Below, in pieces: positions 1 to 4,887 of a stretch of 5,978 bases of DNA. Source of the DNA: Candidatus Woesearchaeota archaeon (lineage in GTDB: Archaea; Nanobdellota; Nanobdellia; Woesearchaeales; DSVV01); contig JACRKI010000010.1 of assembly GCA_016215305.1 (NCBI GenBank), positions 1 through 5,978 of the forward strand, given 5' to 3'. Positions within the stretch are counted from its first letter, which is position 1, and each line of letters opens with the position of its first letter. A model generated the notes under the pieces. It was not told the origin of the DNA, searched no databases, and saw only the letters and a list, made by a program, of their open reading frames with translations. The position numbers were made by a program, and so were the translations under genes.

Positions 1-1340
1 TCTGTATAGGGAAAATACGCAGGTCGCATTCTTATTTTTGGATACCCCATTTTTCCAAAGAATTGCCGAATATATGCTTTCAGGTTTTTGAGATTTGCGT
101 TTTCATCAATCACAATGCCATCAATCTGATGAAATTCAAATAGATGTTTCCAATCAAGCGCTTCGTTTCGAAAGACCCTCCCAACATTAAAAAATTTCAG
201 AGGAAGTTTTTTGGAAAGCGCTTTTGGATCTTGTCCAAGTTCCGCAAGTTTAAGCGCGCTGAGAACAGTTGTGTGCGTTCGCAGCAAGACTTTCTGCGCT
301 TCTTTTTCCTGCCACGGCGTTTGCCAGCCAGTGCTGCCAGTTTTGCCGCCAGTTTCATGTATCTCTTTAATTTTCGCAAAATCTTTTGGAAGTTTGCCTA
401 GTGCAATCCCTTTTCCCGCTTCATCTTTAATGAAAAAGGTGTCTTGCATTTGCCGTGCAGGATGATCTTGGGGAACAAAAAGAGAATCAAGAACCCAGTA
501 TGATGTTTGCAAAAGAGGACCTGTCATTTCCACAAATCCCATGTCAAGCCAGATTTGTTTGATATAAGTGGTTGCCTGACTCACAATGTGCCGTTTTCCT
601 CCAGCAATAGGAGGAACATTAATGCTGACATCGTAATGCCTGAATTTTTTGTGCTGCCAGCTTCCATCCTGAATCATTTCAGGAGTCAATTGCTCCACAA
701 ATTCTTGATTCAGATTATAGGTCAAAATATTTTTTCCTGCATCTGTTAATTGGACAGAACGAAGTTTGATGACGTTGAGTTTGACAAGGAGTTTCCGTTG
801 TTGGAGTTCCTTGAGAAGCGTTTGTTCAGCAGCAGAAAGTTCTTTTTTGTCACGAGCAACTTCAAGTGATTTGAGAAATTTCTCTTCATCTGTTTCTTTG
901 TGAAAGAGTGTTCTTCCCTCGTCAGTCACTGTCACGACAAGTTCGCTGCCTTGTTTTTGAATCATGATCAGGTTTCTGCGTTTCAAAAGTCCAATGCAGA
1001 CAGTGATTTCATTTTGATCAAGACCTGAATTTTTCTGCAAAACAGAAACAGGAACTGATCCAGAAGAATGTTCGAGTGCTTTCAAAAATCTTTTTTCAGG
1101 TAATCCCTGTGTTGCGTAGAGTTTTCCATTGCTGTCAAGTTCCACGACTTCCTGGATTTGTTCGTTGATGACAACAAGCGCTTTATTTTGCAGCCATTGC
1201 AGGGCGCGCATGACTTCGACTTCTTGCAGACCAGAAGCGCCAACGAGTTCGTGCAGTGTACTGTATTGTCCAAGATAGGGCAATACCTTTCGCTCGAGAG
1301 GATGCAGTTTTGCGATGAGAGATTCTACGTCTTGACGCAT
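1..1340 (-). CDS. pheS: Phenylalanyl-tRNA synthetase alpha subunit (3' end cut by window edge)
   Basis: Class II aminoacyl-tRNA synthetase catalytic chain, which charges tRNA-Phe together with PheT in the cytoplasm. 446 codons are visible. The N-terminal half (residues 1-210) is winged-helix-like and diverged, as in archaeal/eukaryotic-type PheS. The catalytic core begins near W228 with a KFRHYDV stretch. It continues with VPQDHPARQMQDTFF (289-303), LRTHTT (353-358), motif 2 VGRVFRNEALDWKHLFEFHQ (386-405) and RPAYFPYT (439-446), where the window ends. Motif 3 and roughly 50 residues lie outside. The start at 1340 is chosen because a TATA box lies 28 bases upstream and there is no Shine-Dalgarno, so the mRNA is probably leaderless. 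The usual W-N-F-D signature before the DHPAR motif reads W-V-L-D here (282-285). It is divergent from the kinase gene. No pheT is visible. Confidence 0.97.
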   Translation of the reverse strand, partial: MRQDVESLIAKLHPLERKVLPYLGQYSTLHELVGASGLQEVEVMRALQWLQNKALVVINEQIQEVVELDSNGKLYATQGLPEKRFLKALEHSSGSVPVSVLQKNSGLDQNEITVCIGLLKRRNLIMIQKQGSELVVTVTDEGRTLFHKETDEEKFLKSLEVARDKKELSAAEQTLLKELQQRKLLVKLNVIKLRSVQLTDAGKNILTYNLNQEFVEQLTPEMIQDGSWQHKKFRHYDVSINVPPIAGGKRHIVSQATTYIKQIWLDMGFVEMTGPLLQTSYWVLDSLFVPQDHPARQMQDTFFIKDEAGKGIALGKLPKDFAKIKEIHETGGKTGSTGWQTPWQEKEAQKVLLRTHTTVLSALKLAELGQDPKALSKKLPLKFFNVGRVFRNEALDWKHLFEFHQIDGIVIDENANLKNLKAYIRQFFGKMGYPKIRMRPAYFPYT

Positions 1341-1363
1341 AGGGATTCTAGAAAGAGGAATGG

Positions 1364-1372
1364 TATATAAAA
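1364..1372 (-). promoter_or_regulatory. TATA box of pheS
   Basis: The minus strand reads TTTTATATA, centred about 28 bases before the pheS ATG at 1340. That is the distance from an archaeal TATA box to the transcription start, so transcription should begin at or next to the ATG. No GGAGG-like site lies between the two, which supports a leaderless message. The box sits back to back with the kinase promoter. Confidence 0.75.
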
Positions 1373-1384
1373 GTTATGGGAATG

Positions 1385-1393
1385 TTTTTATAA
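1385..1393 (+). promoter_or_regulatory. TATA box of the P-loop kinase gene
   Basis: TTTTTATAA is centred about 26 bases before the ATG at 1415 and is preceded by purine-rich sequence (ATGGGAATG) that could serve as a BRE. No Shine-Dalgarno lies in front of the ATG, so this promoter also predicts a leaderless message. The centres of this box and the pheS box are only about 20 bases apart. Confidence 0.7.
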
Positions 1394-1414
1394 CAAACCT
1401 ATCTAAACTCGATT

Positions 1415-1924
1415 ATGAAATTCTATGTTATTATCCGTGGTCCACTTGGCTCTGGAAAAACAACACTTGCAAAGATGCTTGCCAAGAAAATACATGCAAA
1501 ATACATTTCTGTGGATGATATTCTTGATAAGCATAAACTCACGCAGGAAAAAGAAGCAGGATACATCTCTCAAAAGAGTTTTATCAAAGCAAATGAAATA
1601 ATTATCAAGAAAACTGAAAATATTATAAAAAAAAGAATCATTATTTTAGATGGGAATTTCTATTGGAAATCTCAAATAAAAGATATAATCGAAAGAGTAC
1701 AACAACCTATTTATGTATTTACATTGAAAGCTTCCCTGAATCTGTGTATAAATAGAGACAAAAAAAGAAGAAAAAAATATGGAGAAAATGCAGTCCGCGC
1801 AGTCTATAAGAAGACAACTACATTTGATTTGGGAAAGGTTATTGATGTTGACAGTTCAAAAACAGCTTGTGTAACAAGGATTGTGACATTTCTTTCCAAG
1901 ATTGCAAATCCACGAACCTACTGA
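1415..1924 (+). CDS. Small P-loop NTPase / kinase of the AAA_33-like (shikimate/adenylate kinase fold) type
   Basis: A 169-residue soluble protein that probably transfers a phosphate from ATP to a small molecule or RNA end; the substrate is not recognisable. Walker A is GPLGSGKTT at residues 9-17, directly after the first beta strand (YVIIRG). SVDDIL (32-37) is in the position of the nucleotide-kinase acceptor-binding segment. IIILDGNF (75-82) is the second core strand with D79 as the Walker B-like acid. CINRDKKRRKKYG (111-123) is a basic lid-like helix. VIDVDSS (142-148) fits the last strand, seen in many such kinases before the final helix. Length is normal for the group. It is a single-gene unit with its own leaderless-type promoter and a T-rich 3' region. 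Its codon use is more A/T-rich (many ATA, AAA, AGA) than that of pheS. Confidence 0.9.
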   Translation: MKFYVIIRGPLGSGKTTLAKMLAKKIHAKYISVDDILDKHKLTQEKEAGYISQKSFIKANEIIIKKTENIIKKRIIILDGNFYWKSQIKDIIERVQQPIYVFTLKASLNLCINRDKKRRKKYGENAVRAVYKKTTTFDLGKVIDVDSSKTACVTRIVTFLSKIANPRTY

Positions 1925-1928
1925 GGAT

Positions 1929-2074
1929 ATGCACGAACAAGCAACGCTGATACACGAACTGACCAAATCTTGGCAAGGCCAATAATTTTTATTATTACTT
2001 TCGTTTTAAATATTCTTTAATAATACATCCAAAAAATAATAAATATTGGACAATGCCAGAGCTTTTTCTGATTC
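1929..2074 (+). repeat. Diverged non-coding element, copy A (after the kinase gene)
   Basis: Blocks shared in the same order with 4712-4846: ATGCA, an ACA/GCAACGC block, GAACTG, a TATT-ATTACTTT tract, an AATATT...AATAAT tract, an 18-base block (2025-2042 versus 4797-4814, 2 mismatches), then GCCAG and CTTT at nearly the same spacing. CCAATA at the start of the AT-rich part can pair with TATTGG at 2044-2049. Both copies begin just 3' of a plus-strand stop codon or slightly further on. Much of the match is in AT-rich sequence, so chance or shared composition remains possible. Confidence 0.35.
1986..2018 (+). terminator. Possible T-rich terminator of the kinase gene
   Basis: Several T-tracts (TTTTT at 1986-1990, TTTT at 2004-2007, CTTT at 2016-2018) follow the kinase stop by 60-90 bases with no strong GC hairpin. 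Oligo-T stretches of this kind are the usual archaeal termination signal. Confidence 0.4.
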
Positions 2075-2127
2075 GTGAATTTTCTTTTGCTAGGCGATTT
2101 TAAAGCAGTGAGTTCGTGAAAACAATC

Positions 2128-2144
2128 ATTGAAAATCTTTCAAT
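2128..2144. repeat. Inverted repeat ATTGAAA-ATC-TTTCAAT
   Basis: Perfect 7-bp arms with a 3-base spacer, about 95 bases upstream of the small ORF at 2240. It is the first member of a group of TTGAAA/TTTCAA dyads and could be a protein-binding site. It is too weak as RNA to be a good terminator. Confidence 0.6.
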
Positions 2145-2190
2145 TTTTTCAAAAAATTTCGGAAATCTTTCAAAAATGTTGAAAAGTTTC
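2131..2190. repeat. Tandem repeat, two units of 30 bases
   Basis: Unit 1 (2131-2160) and unit 2 (2161-2190) agree at 22 of 30 positions by my count. They share ATCTTTCAA near the start and TTTC at the end. Each unit carries part of the dyads in this leader, so the repeat may duplicate a binding site. It lies between the T-rich end of the kinase unit and the TATA-like box at 2210-2220. Confidence 0.55.
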
Positions 2191-2192
2191 CG
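2160..2192. repeat. Near-perfect inverted repeat (12 paired bases, 5-base loop)
   Basis: CGGAAA-TC-TTTCAA, then the loop AAATG, then TTGAAA-AG-TTTCCG. The arms match apart from the central TC/AG positions. It could be an operator or a stem-loop. It is followed by T-containing sequence, but no long T-run directly abuts it. It lies 18-50 bases upstream of the TATA-like box of the small ORF pair, a suitable place for an activator or repressor of that promoter. Confidence 0.6.
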
Positions 2193-2209
2193 ATCTTTAC
2201 CAGAATAGC

Positions 2210-2220
2210 TTTTTTAATAT
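2210..2220 (+). promoter_or_regulatory. TATA-like box before the small ORF pair
   Basis: TTTTTTAATAT is centred about 24 bases before the ATG at 2240, the same geometry as the other leaderless-type promoters here. This is one of the main reasons to treat the ORF at 2240 as real. Confidence 0.45.
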
Positions 2221-2239
2221 CCTTATCTAAAGACAATGC

Positions 2240-2458
2240 ATGAACACATTCAAGCTTCGAATTTATATGATTTTAAGTGTAGAAATAATCTTACTACCAA
2301 CAATTTACATTATAGGTAATGAGTGTACAGAACATTTGCTTGGAGAGAATTATAGACGAAAGATGAATCAGATTTTACAACAAACAAAGGAGCTAAACAA
2401 AAAATATATTAACTTATATGTCACTACTTGTATATTAAGAGCCAGAGGAAGAAAATGA
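2240..2458 (+). CDS. Hypothetical small protein with a possible N-terminal membrane segment
   Basis: 72 residues, not recognised. Residues 5-9 are basic (KLR), followed by a hydrophobic stretch about 9-26 (YMILSVEIILLPTIYIIG) interrupted by one Glu. This is compatible with a single membrane anchor or signal-anchor. The remainder (35-72) is a Lys/Gln/Asn-rich helix-prone segment ending in RARGRK. The start at 2240 is preferred over the ATG at 2236 (which opens only 27 codons) because of the TATA-like box. The 3' end overlaps the next small ORF by four bases (ATGA), a typical translational-coupling arrangement. Composition is very A-rich. It could be a chance ORF; the promoter and coupled neighbour argue mildly against that. 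Confidence 0.4.
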   Translation: MNTFKLRIYMILSVEIILLPTIYIIGNECTEHLLGENYRRKMNQILQQTKELNKKYINLYVTTCILRARGRK

Positions 2459-2586
2459 AAGGAAGAAAAAGAATAAGGAATAAAGAGAAAGAAATAGAAA
2501 TGATATGTAAAATGATTAATTATAAAACTCCTGAACTTATTGCCGTTGAAAAAGCACTAGACGACATGGAAAAGATGTTGGCTTAG
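2455..2586 (+). CDS. Hypothetical 43-residue basic protein, coupled to the ORF at 2240
   Basis: It starts at the ATG overlapping the previous stop (ATGA at 2455-2458) and has a weak Shine-Dalgarno, GAGG at 2445-2448, six bases before the ATG. The N-terminus is strongly basic (KGRKRIRNKEK, residues 2-12). The C-terminal half, about 13-43, looks like a short amphipathic helix pair (INYKTPELIAVEKALDDMEK at 21-40). Its charge distribution resembles a real small protein more than a random ORF. No family is recognised. It may be the second product of a two-gene unit, or the two ORFs may be a single gene split by a frameshift near 2455. Confidence 0.35.
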   Translation: MKGRKRIRNKEKEIEMICKMINYKTPELIAVEKALDDMEKMLA

Positions 2587-2610
2587 AAATCAAAAGAGAA
2601 TGAGATAGAA

Positions 2611-2646
2611 TTAAAAAAATAATAAGAAAAATAAAATCAGAAAAAA
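2611..2646 (-). terminator. T-rich terminator of the trmB-like gene
   Basis: Directly after the stop codon the minus strand reads TTTTTT (2646-2641), then further T-tracts, including seven Ts at about 2619-2613. Repeated oligo-T without a hairpin is a standard archaeal termination signal. It also separates this gene from the convergent small ORFs. Confidence 0.55.
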
Positions 2647-3453
2647 CTATTTCTTCACTGGCTTCAAATCCTGCCATGCAATGTTAAATAAATCACTCAT
2701 TGCAGTTGAAAAGAAAGGCGTGTTAATCCAGATGCCAATATCATAGGTGGGATGCACGTCTTGGTCATCTAAAACCATGAAAACAATTTCTTTGTTGTCC
2801 ACAATGCAGAATCGTGCCTTTGCGTCAGTATGCCTAATTTCTGCAACTTCAGAAAGATCCTTAACACTCTGTGCGTTCTCCTTAGTAATTGGAGCTGCAA
2901 TGCGAATCTTCACACCACGTTTTTTGACTTTTTCAAGCGTTGGCTTAAGTCCTTCAATCTTGCGAATCAATCCTTGCGCTGTGGTCATGATAATGACAGA
3001 CTCTTCTGCGTTTCGAATAGTGAGTTCCAGATGATTATAGAGATTGTGTCGTCCGCGCAAACTTCCTGATAAATCAGAAGGTTCCACAAGATCAATTCCC
3101 TGCGTATGAAGCGTATTTAATTCACCAATCACTTCAGATCCTTTCATGTCTTCAAGGCGCTTGATGCGTTCATCTGCTTCATTCTTCATGTTTTTCTTGA
3201 CGCGTTCCACAACTTCTGTTGGAGCGACAGCCATATACTTAATTGGCTTGCCAAGTTTCATGACAACGAATCCTTTTTTCTCAAGACTTTCCAAAACATC
3301 GTAGCTTCTGCTGCGCGGAACGTTTGCGATATCGCTGAGTTCACCAGCTGTAGAAACTCCTCGGGACAATAACGCCGCCCAAATCTTGACCTCGTAGAGG
3401 TTCAAGTGAAAATACCGTCGTAATTTATTCAAAAATTCTTCTTTGACTATCAT
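2647..3453 (-). CDS. TrmB-family transcriptional regulator (winged helix plus PLD-like C-terminal domain)
   Basis: 268 residues. The N-terminal winged helix (about 14-75) contains LNLYEVKIWAALL, then the recognition region ELSDIANVPRSRSYDVLESL (38-57) and a basic wing (MKLGKPIKYMAV, 65-76). A charged helix (about 80-112) links it to a C-terminal alpha/beta domain with ESVIIMTTA (151-159), VKIRIAAPIT (181-190) and FCIVDNKEIVFMV (215-227), as in TrmB relatives with a phospholipase-D-like effector domain. No second HKD is seen, so this is sensing rather than catalysis. TrmB proteins bind sugars or other metabolites; the ligand here is unknown. The start at 3453 is chosen for its strong Shine-Dalgarno (GGAGG, nine bases upstream). 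An in-frame ATG at 3513 would add 20 residues but has no such site and lies within the palindrome. It is divergent from the thiF-like gene. Confidence 0.93.
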   Translation of the reverse strand: MIVKEEFLNKLRRYFHLNLYEVKIWAALLSRGVSTAGELSDIANVPRSRSYDVLESLEKKGFVVMKLGKPIKYMAVAPTEVVERVKKNMKNEADERIKRLEDMKGSEVIGELNTLHTQGIDLVEPSDLSGSLRGRHNLYNHLELTIRNAEESVIIMTTAQGLIRKIEGLKPTLEKVKKRGVKIRIAAPITKENAQSVKDLSEVAEIRHTDAKARFCIVDNKEIVFMVLDDQDVHPTYDIGIWINTPFFSTAMSDLFNIAWQDLKPVKK

Positions 3454-3459
3454 ATTGCA

Positions 3460-3467
3460 CACCCTCC
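3460..3467 (-). promoter_or_regulatory. Strong Shine-Dalgarno of the trmB-like gene
   Basis: The minus strand reads GGAGGGTG, nine bases (counting from the end of GGAGG) before the ATG at 3453. It decides the start and shows that this mRNA has a leader, unlike the leaderless-type genes around it. Confidence 0.8.
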
Positions 3468-3495
3468 TTTTCTTCTTCTCAATAACAAAAAGCAG

Positions 3496-3515
3496 TTTTG
3501 ACTCCAGAGTCAAAA
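3496..3515. promoter_or_regulatory. Palindromic operator candidate, TTTTGACTC-CA-GAGTCAAAA
   Basis: Perfect inverted repeat with 9-bp arms and a 2-base centre, 43-62 bases before the trmB-like start and about 125 bases before the thiF-like start. It falls near the expected transcription start of the regulator. The size and symmetry fit the binding site of a dimeric winged-helix protein, so autorepression by the adjacent TrmB-like protein is the simplest reading. As RNA it could also form a hairpin in the leader. Confidence 0.6.
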
Positions 3516-3518
3516 CAA

Positions 3519-3553
3519 TATTAATTTTAAGAGTTGTTCGAGTATTAAAAGGT
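3519..3553 (-). promoter_or_regulatory. Promoter region of the trmB-like gene (two TATA candidates)
   Basis: The minus strand offers CTTTTAATAC (about 3543-3552) and CTTAAAATTAATA (about 3519-3531) as TATA-like boxes. They predict transcription starts near 3521 or 3499, both next to or inside the palindrome. I cannot choose between them from the sequence. Confidence 0.4.
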
Positions 3554-3607
3554 TGTCATTTTGGAATGAAACAAGAAATCAGGAGAAACATAGAAAAAGA
3601 CTATAAG

Positions 3608-3616
3608 TTTTTTATA
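3608..3616 (+). promoter_or_regulatory. TATA box of the thiF-like gene
   Basis: TTTTTTATA is centred about 27 bases before the ATG at 3640. No Shine-Dalgarno is present (the bases just before the ATG are CATAAAA), so the transcript is probably leaderless. Confidence 0.7.
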
Positions 3617-3639
3617 GAGAAAGGCATTTTTTCATAAAA

Positions 3640-4653
3640 ATGGAAACAAGAGACAAAAAAGGACAAAGCAGATATAATAGACAAGAACTTCTCGGCGAGA
3701 TAGGAAAAAAAGGCCAAGAACTGCTCAAAGAAGCAACTATTGCAGTTGTGGGAGTTGGCGCGTTGGGAACAACAACAGCAAATCTGCTTGTGCGTGCTGG
3801 AATTGGAAATATTCTGTTGATTGATCGCGATATTATTGAACTTCATAATCTGCAAAGACAAACAGTCTTTACAGAAAAAAATGTCGGACAACCAAAAGCA
3901 GAAGCTGCAAAGGGATGGTTGCAGGAAGTAAATAGCGAGACAAAGATTGAAGCAAAACTTGTTGATCTCAATGCAGAAACAATAAGTATCCTAAAAGAAA
4001 AAAAGTGCGATCTTATTTTGGATTGCACAGACAACATGGAAACGCGTTTCCTCATAAATGATTGCGCAATAAAGAATAATATTCCATGGATCTATTGCAG
4101 TGCAGTGGGCACAAAAGGCAGACTCTTGACCATTTTGCCAGACAAAACTGCATGTTTGCGATGTTTGTTTCAGATGCCAAAGCCCGGAAGTCTGGAAACC
4201 TGCGACACAGCAGGAGTGATGAACACGATTACGACAACCATGAGCGCGATGCAAACAACAGAAGCAATTAAAATCATAACAAAACAGCAGCCAACAAAGC
4301 AATTAATTGCCTATGACATCTGGACGCAGGAGTTGCAGAAAATAAAGGTGCAAAAGAAAAAAGACTGCGTTTGCTGCAGCAAAAAGCAGTTTGAATTTTT
4401 AGAGGGAAAATCAGCAACAGAAGCGATCACGTTGTGCGGTCAGGGAAGAATCCAGATCAGAGGACAGAAACCAAATCTTGCTGCGCTCAAAAAAAGATTA
4501 GAAAAAAGTGGTAAAGTAAAGGCAATGTCCTATGGCATTCATTTTTCAGGTGAAGAAACGGATTTCTTTTTGTTTGCGGATGGGAGATGTTTGATCAGGG
4601 CGCAAACAAAAGAAGAAGCAAAAGCGTTGTATGGAAAATATGTGGGGAATTGA
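3640..4653 (+). CDS. E1-like adenylyltransferase of the ThiF/MoeB/HesA family
   Basis: 337 residues. Members adenylate the C-terminal glycine of ubiquitin-like proteins (ThiS, MoaD, archaeal SAMPs) for sulfur transfer (tRNA thiolation, thiamine, molybdopterin) or protein conjugation. RYNRQ is at 11-15. The ATP-binding GVGALG is at 38-43, with D62 and D64 in LLIDRD. NLQRQ at 70-74 and K86 complete the nucleotide site. DCTDN is at 128-132, with R136. The zinc cysteines are C172/C175 and C243/C246. C188 in TCDTAGV matches the family's catalytic cysteine. After the zinc site comes an extension of about 85 residues (251-337, including FLFADGRCLI and ALYGKYVG), as I recall from other archaeal homologues; there is no rhodanese domain. 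No ThiS/MoaD-like gene lies in the window, so the partner cannot be named. It is transcribed alone, divergent from the TrmB-like gene. Confidence 0.96.
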   Translation: METRDKKGQSRYNRQELLGEIGKKGQELLKEATIAVVGVGALGTTTANLLVRAGIGNILLIDRDIIELHNLQRQTVFTEKNVGQPKAEAAKGWLQEVNSETKIEAKLVDLNAETISILKEKKCDLILDCTDNMETRFLINDCAIKNNIPWIYCSAVGTKGRLLTILPDKTACLRCLFQMPKPGSLETCDTAGVMNTITTTMSAMQTTEAIKIITKQQPTKQLIAYDIWTQELQKIKVQKKKDCVCCSKKQFEFLEGKSATEAITLCGQGRIQIRGQKPNLAALKKRLEKSGKVKAMSYGIHFSGEETDFFLFADGRCLIRAQTKEEAKALYGKYVGN

Positions 4654-4711
4654 ATCTAGTCGCAAATTGCTGAATCGCCAAAAAAACTCACGCACTAAGA
4701 AAAGCTTACAC

Positions 4712-4846
4712 ATGCAACAGCAACGCGAACTGTATCTTTATGAAAATATTAATTACTTTTTGAAGGAATATTTCTGAAATAATCTATCGAGAAGAGATAT
4801 CTAAAAAATAATAATTATTGTGTTCGCCAGGACCTTTCTTAGTTCT
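4712..4846 (+). repeat. Diverged non-coding element, copy B (after the thiF-like gene)
   Basis: It pairs with copy A at 1929-2074: ATGCA (4712), GCAACGC (4720-4726), GAACTG (4727-4732), TATTAATTACTTT (4747-4759), an AATATT...AATAAT tract, the 18-base block at 4797-4814 and GCCAG at 4826-4830. Gaps of up to 14 bases are needed. This copy also has the short self-complementary AATAATTATT near 4809-4818. Function unknown. Confidence 0.35.
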
Positions 4847-4866
4847 ACCTTAAGTAATCAAGAGAG

Positions 4867-4878
4867 TAAAAAAACAAA
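4867..4878 (-). terminator. T-run terminator of the DUF47 gene
   Basis: The minus strand reads TTTGTTTTTTTA starting about ten bases after the stop codon at 4888. A run of seven Ts is a good intrinsic archaeal terminator. Confidence 0.6.
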
Positions 4879-4887
4879 TGTAAGAAG

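Larger units (their letters stand above)
1925..2239. other. Gene-free region with T-rich tracts, repeats and a candidate promoter
   Basis: No convincing coding frame. The first half (about 1929-2074) holds T-rich tracts that may end kinase transcription and shares ordered short blocks with the sequence after the thiF-like gene. TTCGTGAA occurs twice (2072-2079 and 2113-2120). The second half (2128-2192) is a cluster of TTGAAA/TTTCAA inverted repeats, followed by a TATA-like box for the small ORF at 2240. No tRNA or CRISPR array is visible. Confidence 0.6.
4654..4887. other. Non-coding gap between convergent thiF-like and DUF47 genes
   Basis: No coding frame is supported. It contains the second copy of the diverged element (4712-4846), T-tracts on the plus strand (TTTTT at 4757-4761) that may end the thiF-like transcript, and a T-run on the minus strand (4868-4874) for the DUF47 gene. 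Confidence 0.6.

Noticed and set aside
144..1370. Open frames antisense to, or in alternative frames of, pheS
   Set aside because: They lie opposite a strongly conserved synthetase gene and encode no recognisable domains; they are shadows of its codon structure.
2128..2192. CRISPR array
   Set aside because: There are only two imperfect, directly abutting 30-base units with no spacers and no cas genes.
2236..2319. 27-codon frame from the ATG at 2236
   Set aside because: It is short, has no protein-like features and overlaps the longer, coupled ORF at 2240.
2240..2586. Resemblance of the small ORFs to Spo0E-like phosphatases (short helix pair with an ELxxLD-like pattern)
   Set aside because: The likeness is only to a generic helical pattern, the signature residues are not convincing, and that family belongs to spore-forming bacteria.
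3454..3513. N-terminal extension of the TrmB-like protein by 20 residues, using the ATG at 3513
   Set aside because: The ATG at 3453 has a strong, well-spaced Shine-Dalgarno. The extension would run through the palindrome and adds a Lys-rich, unlikely sequence.
3565..3637. 23-codon frame just upstream of the thiF-like gene
   Set aside because: It contains the TATA box of the thiF-like gene and has no ribosome-binding site or recognisable product.
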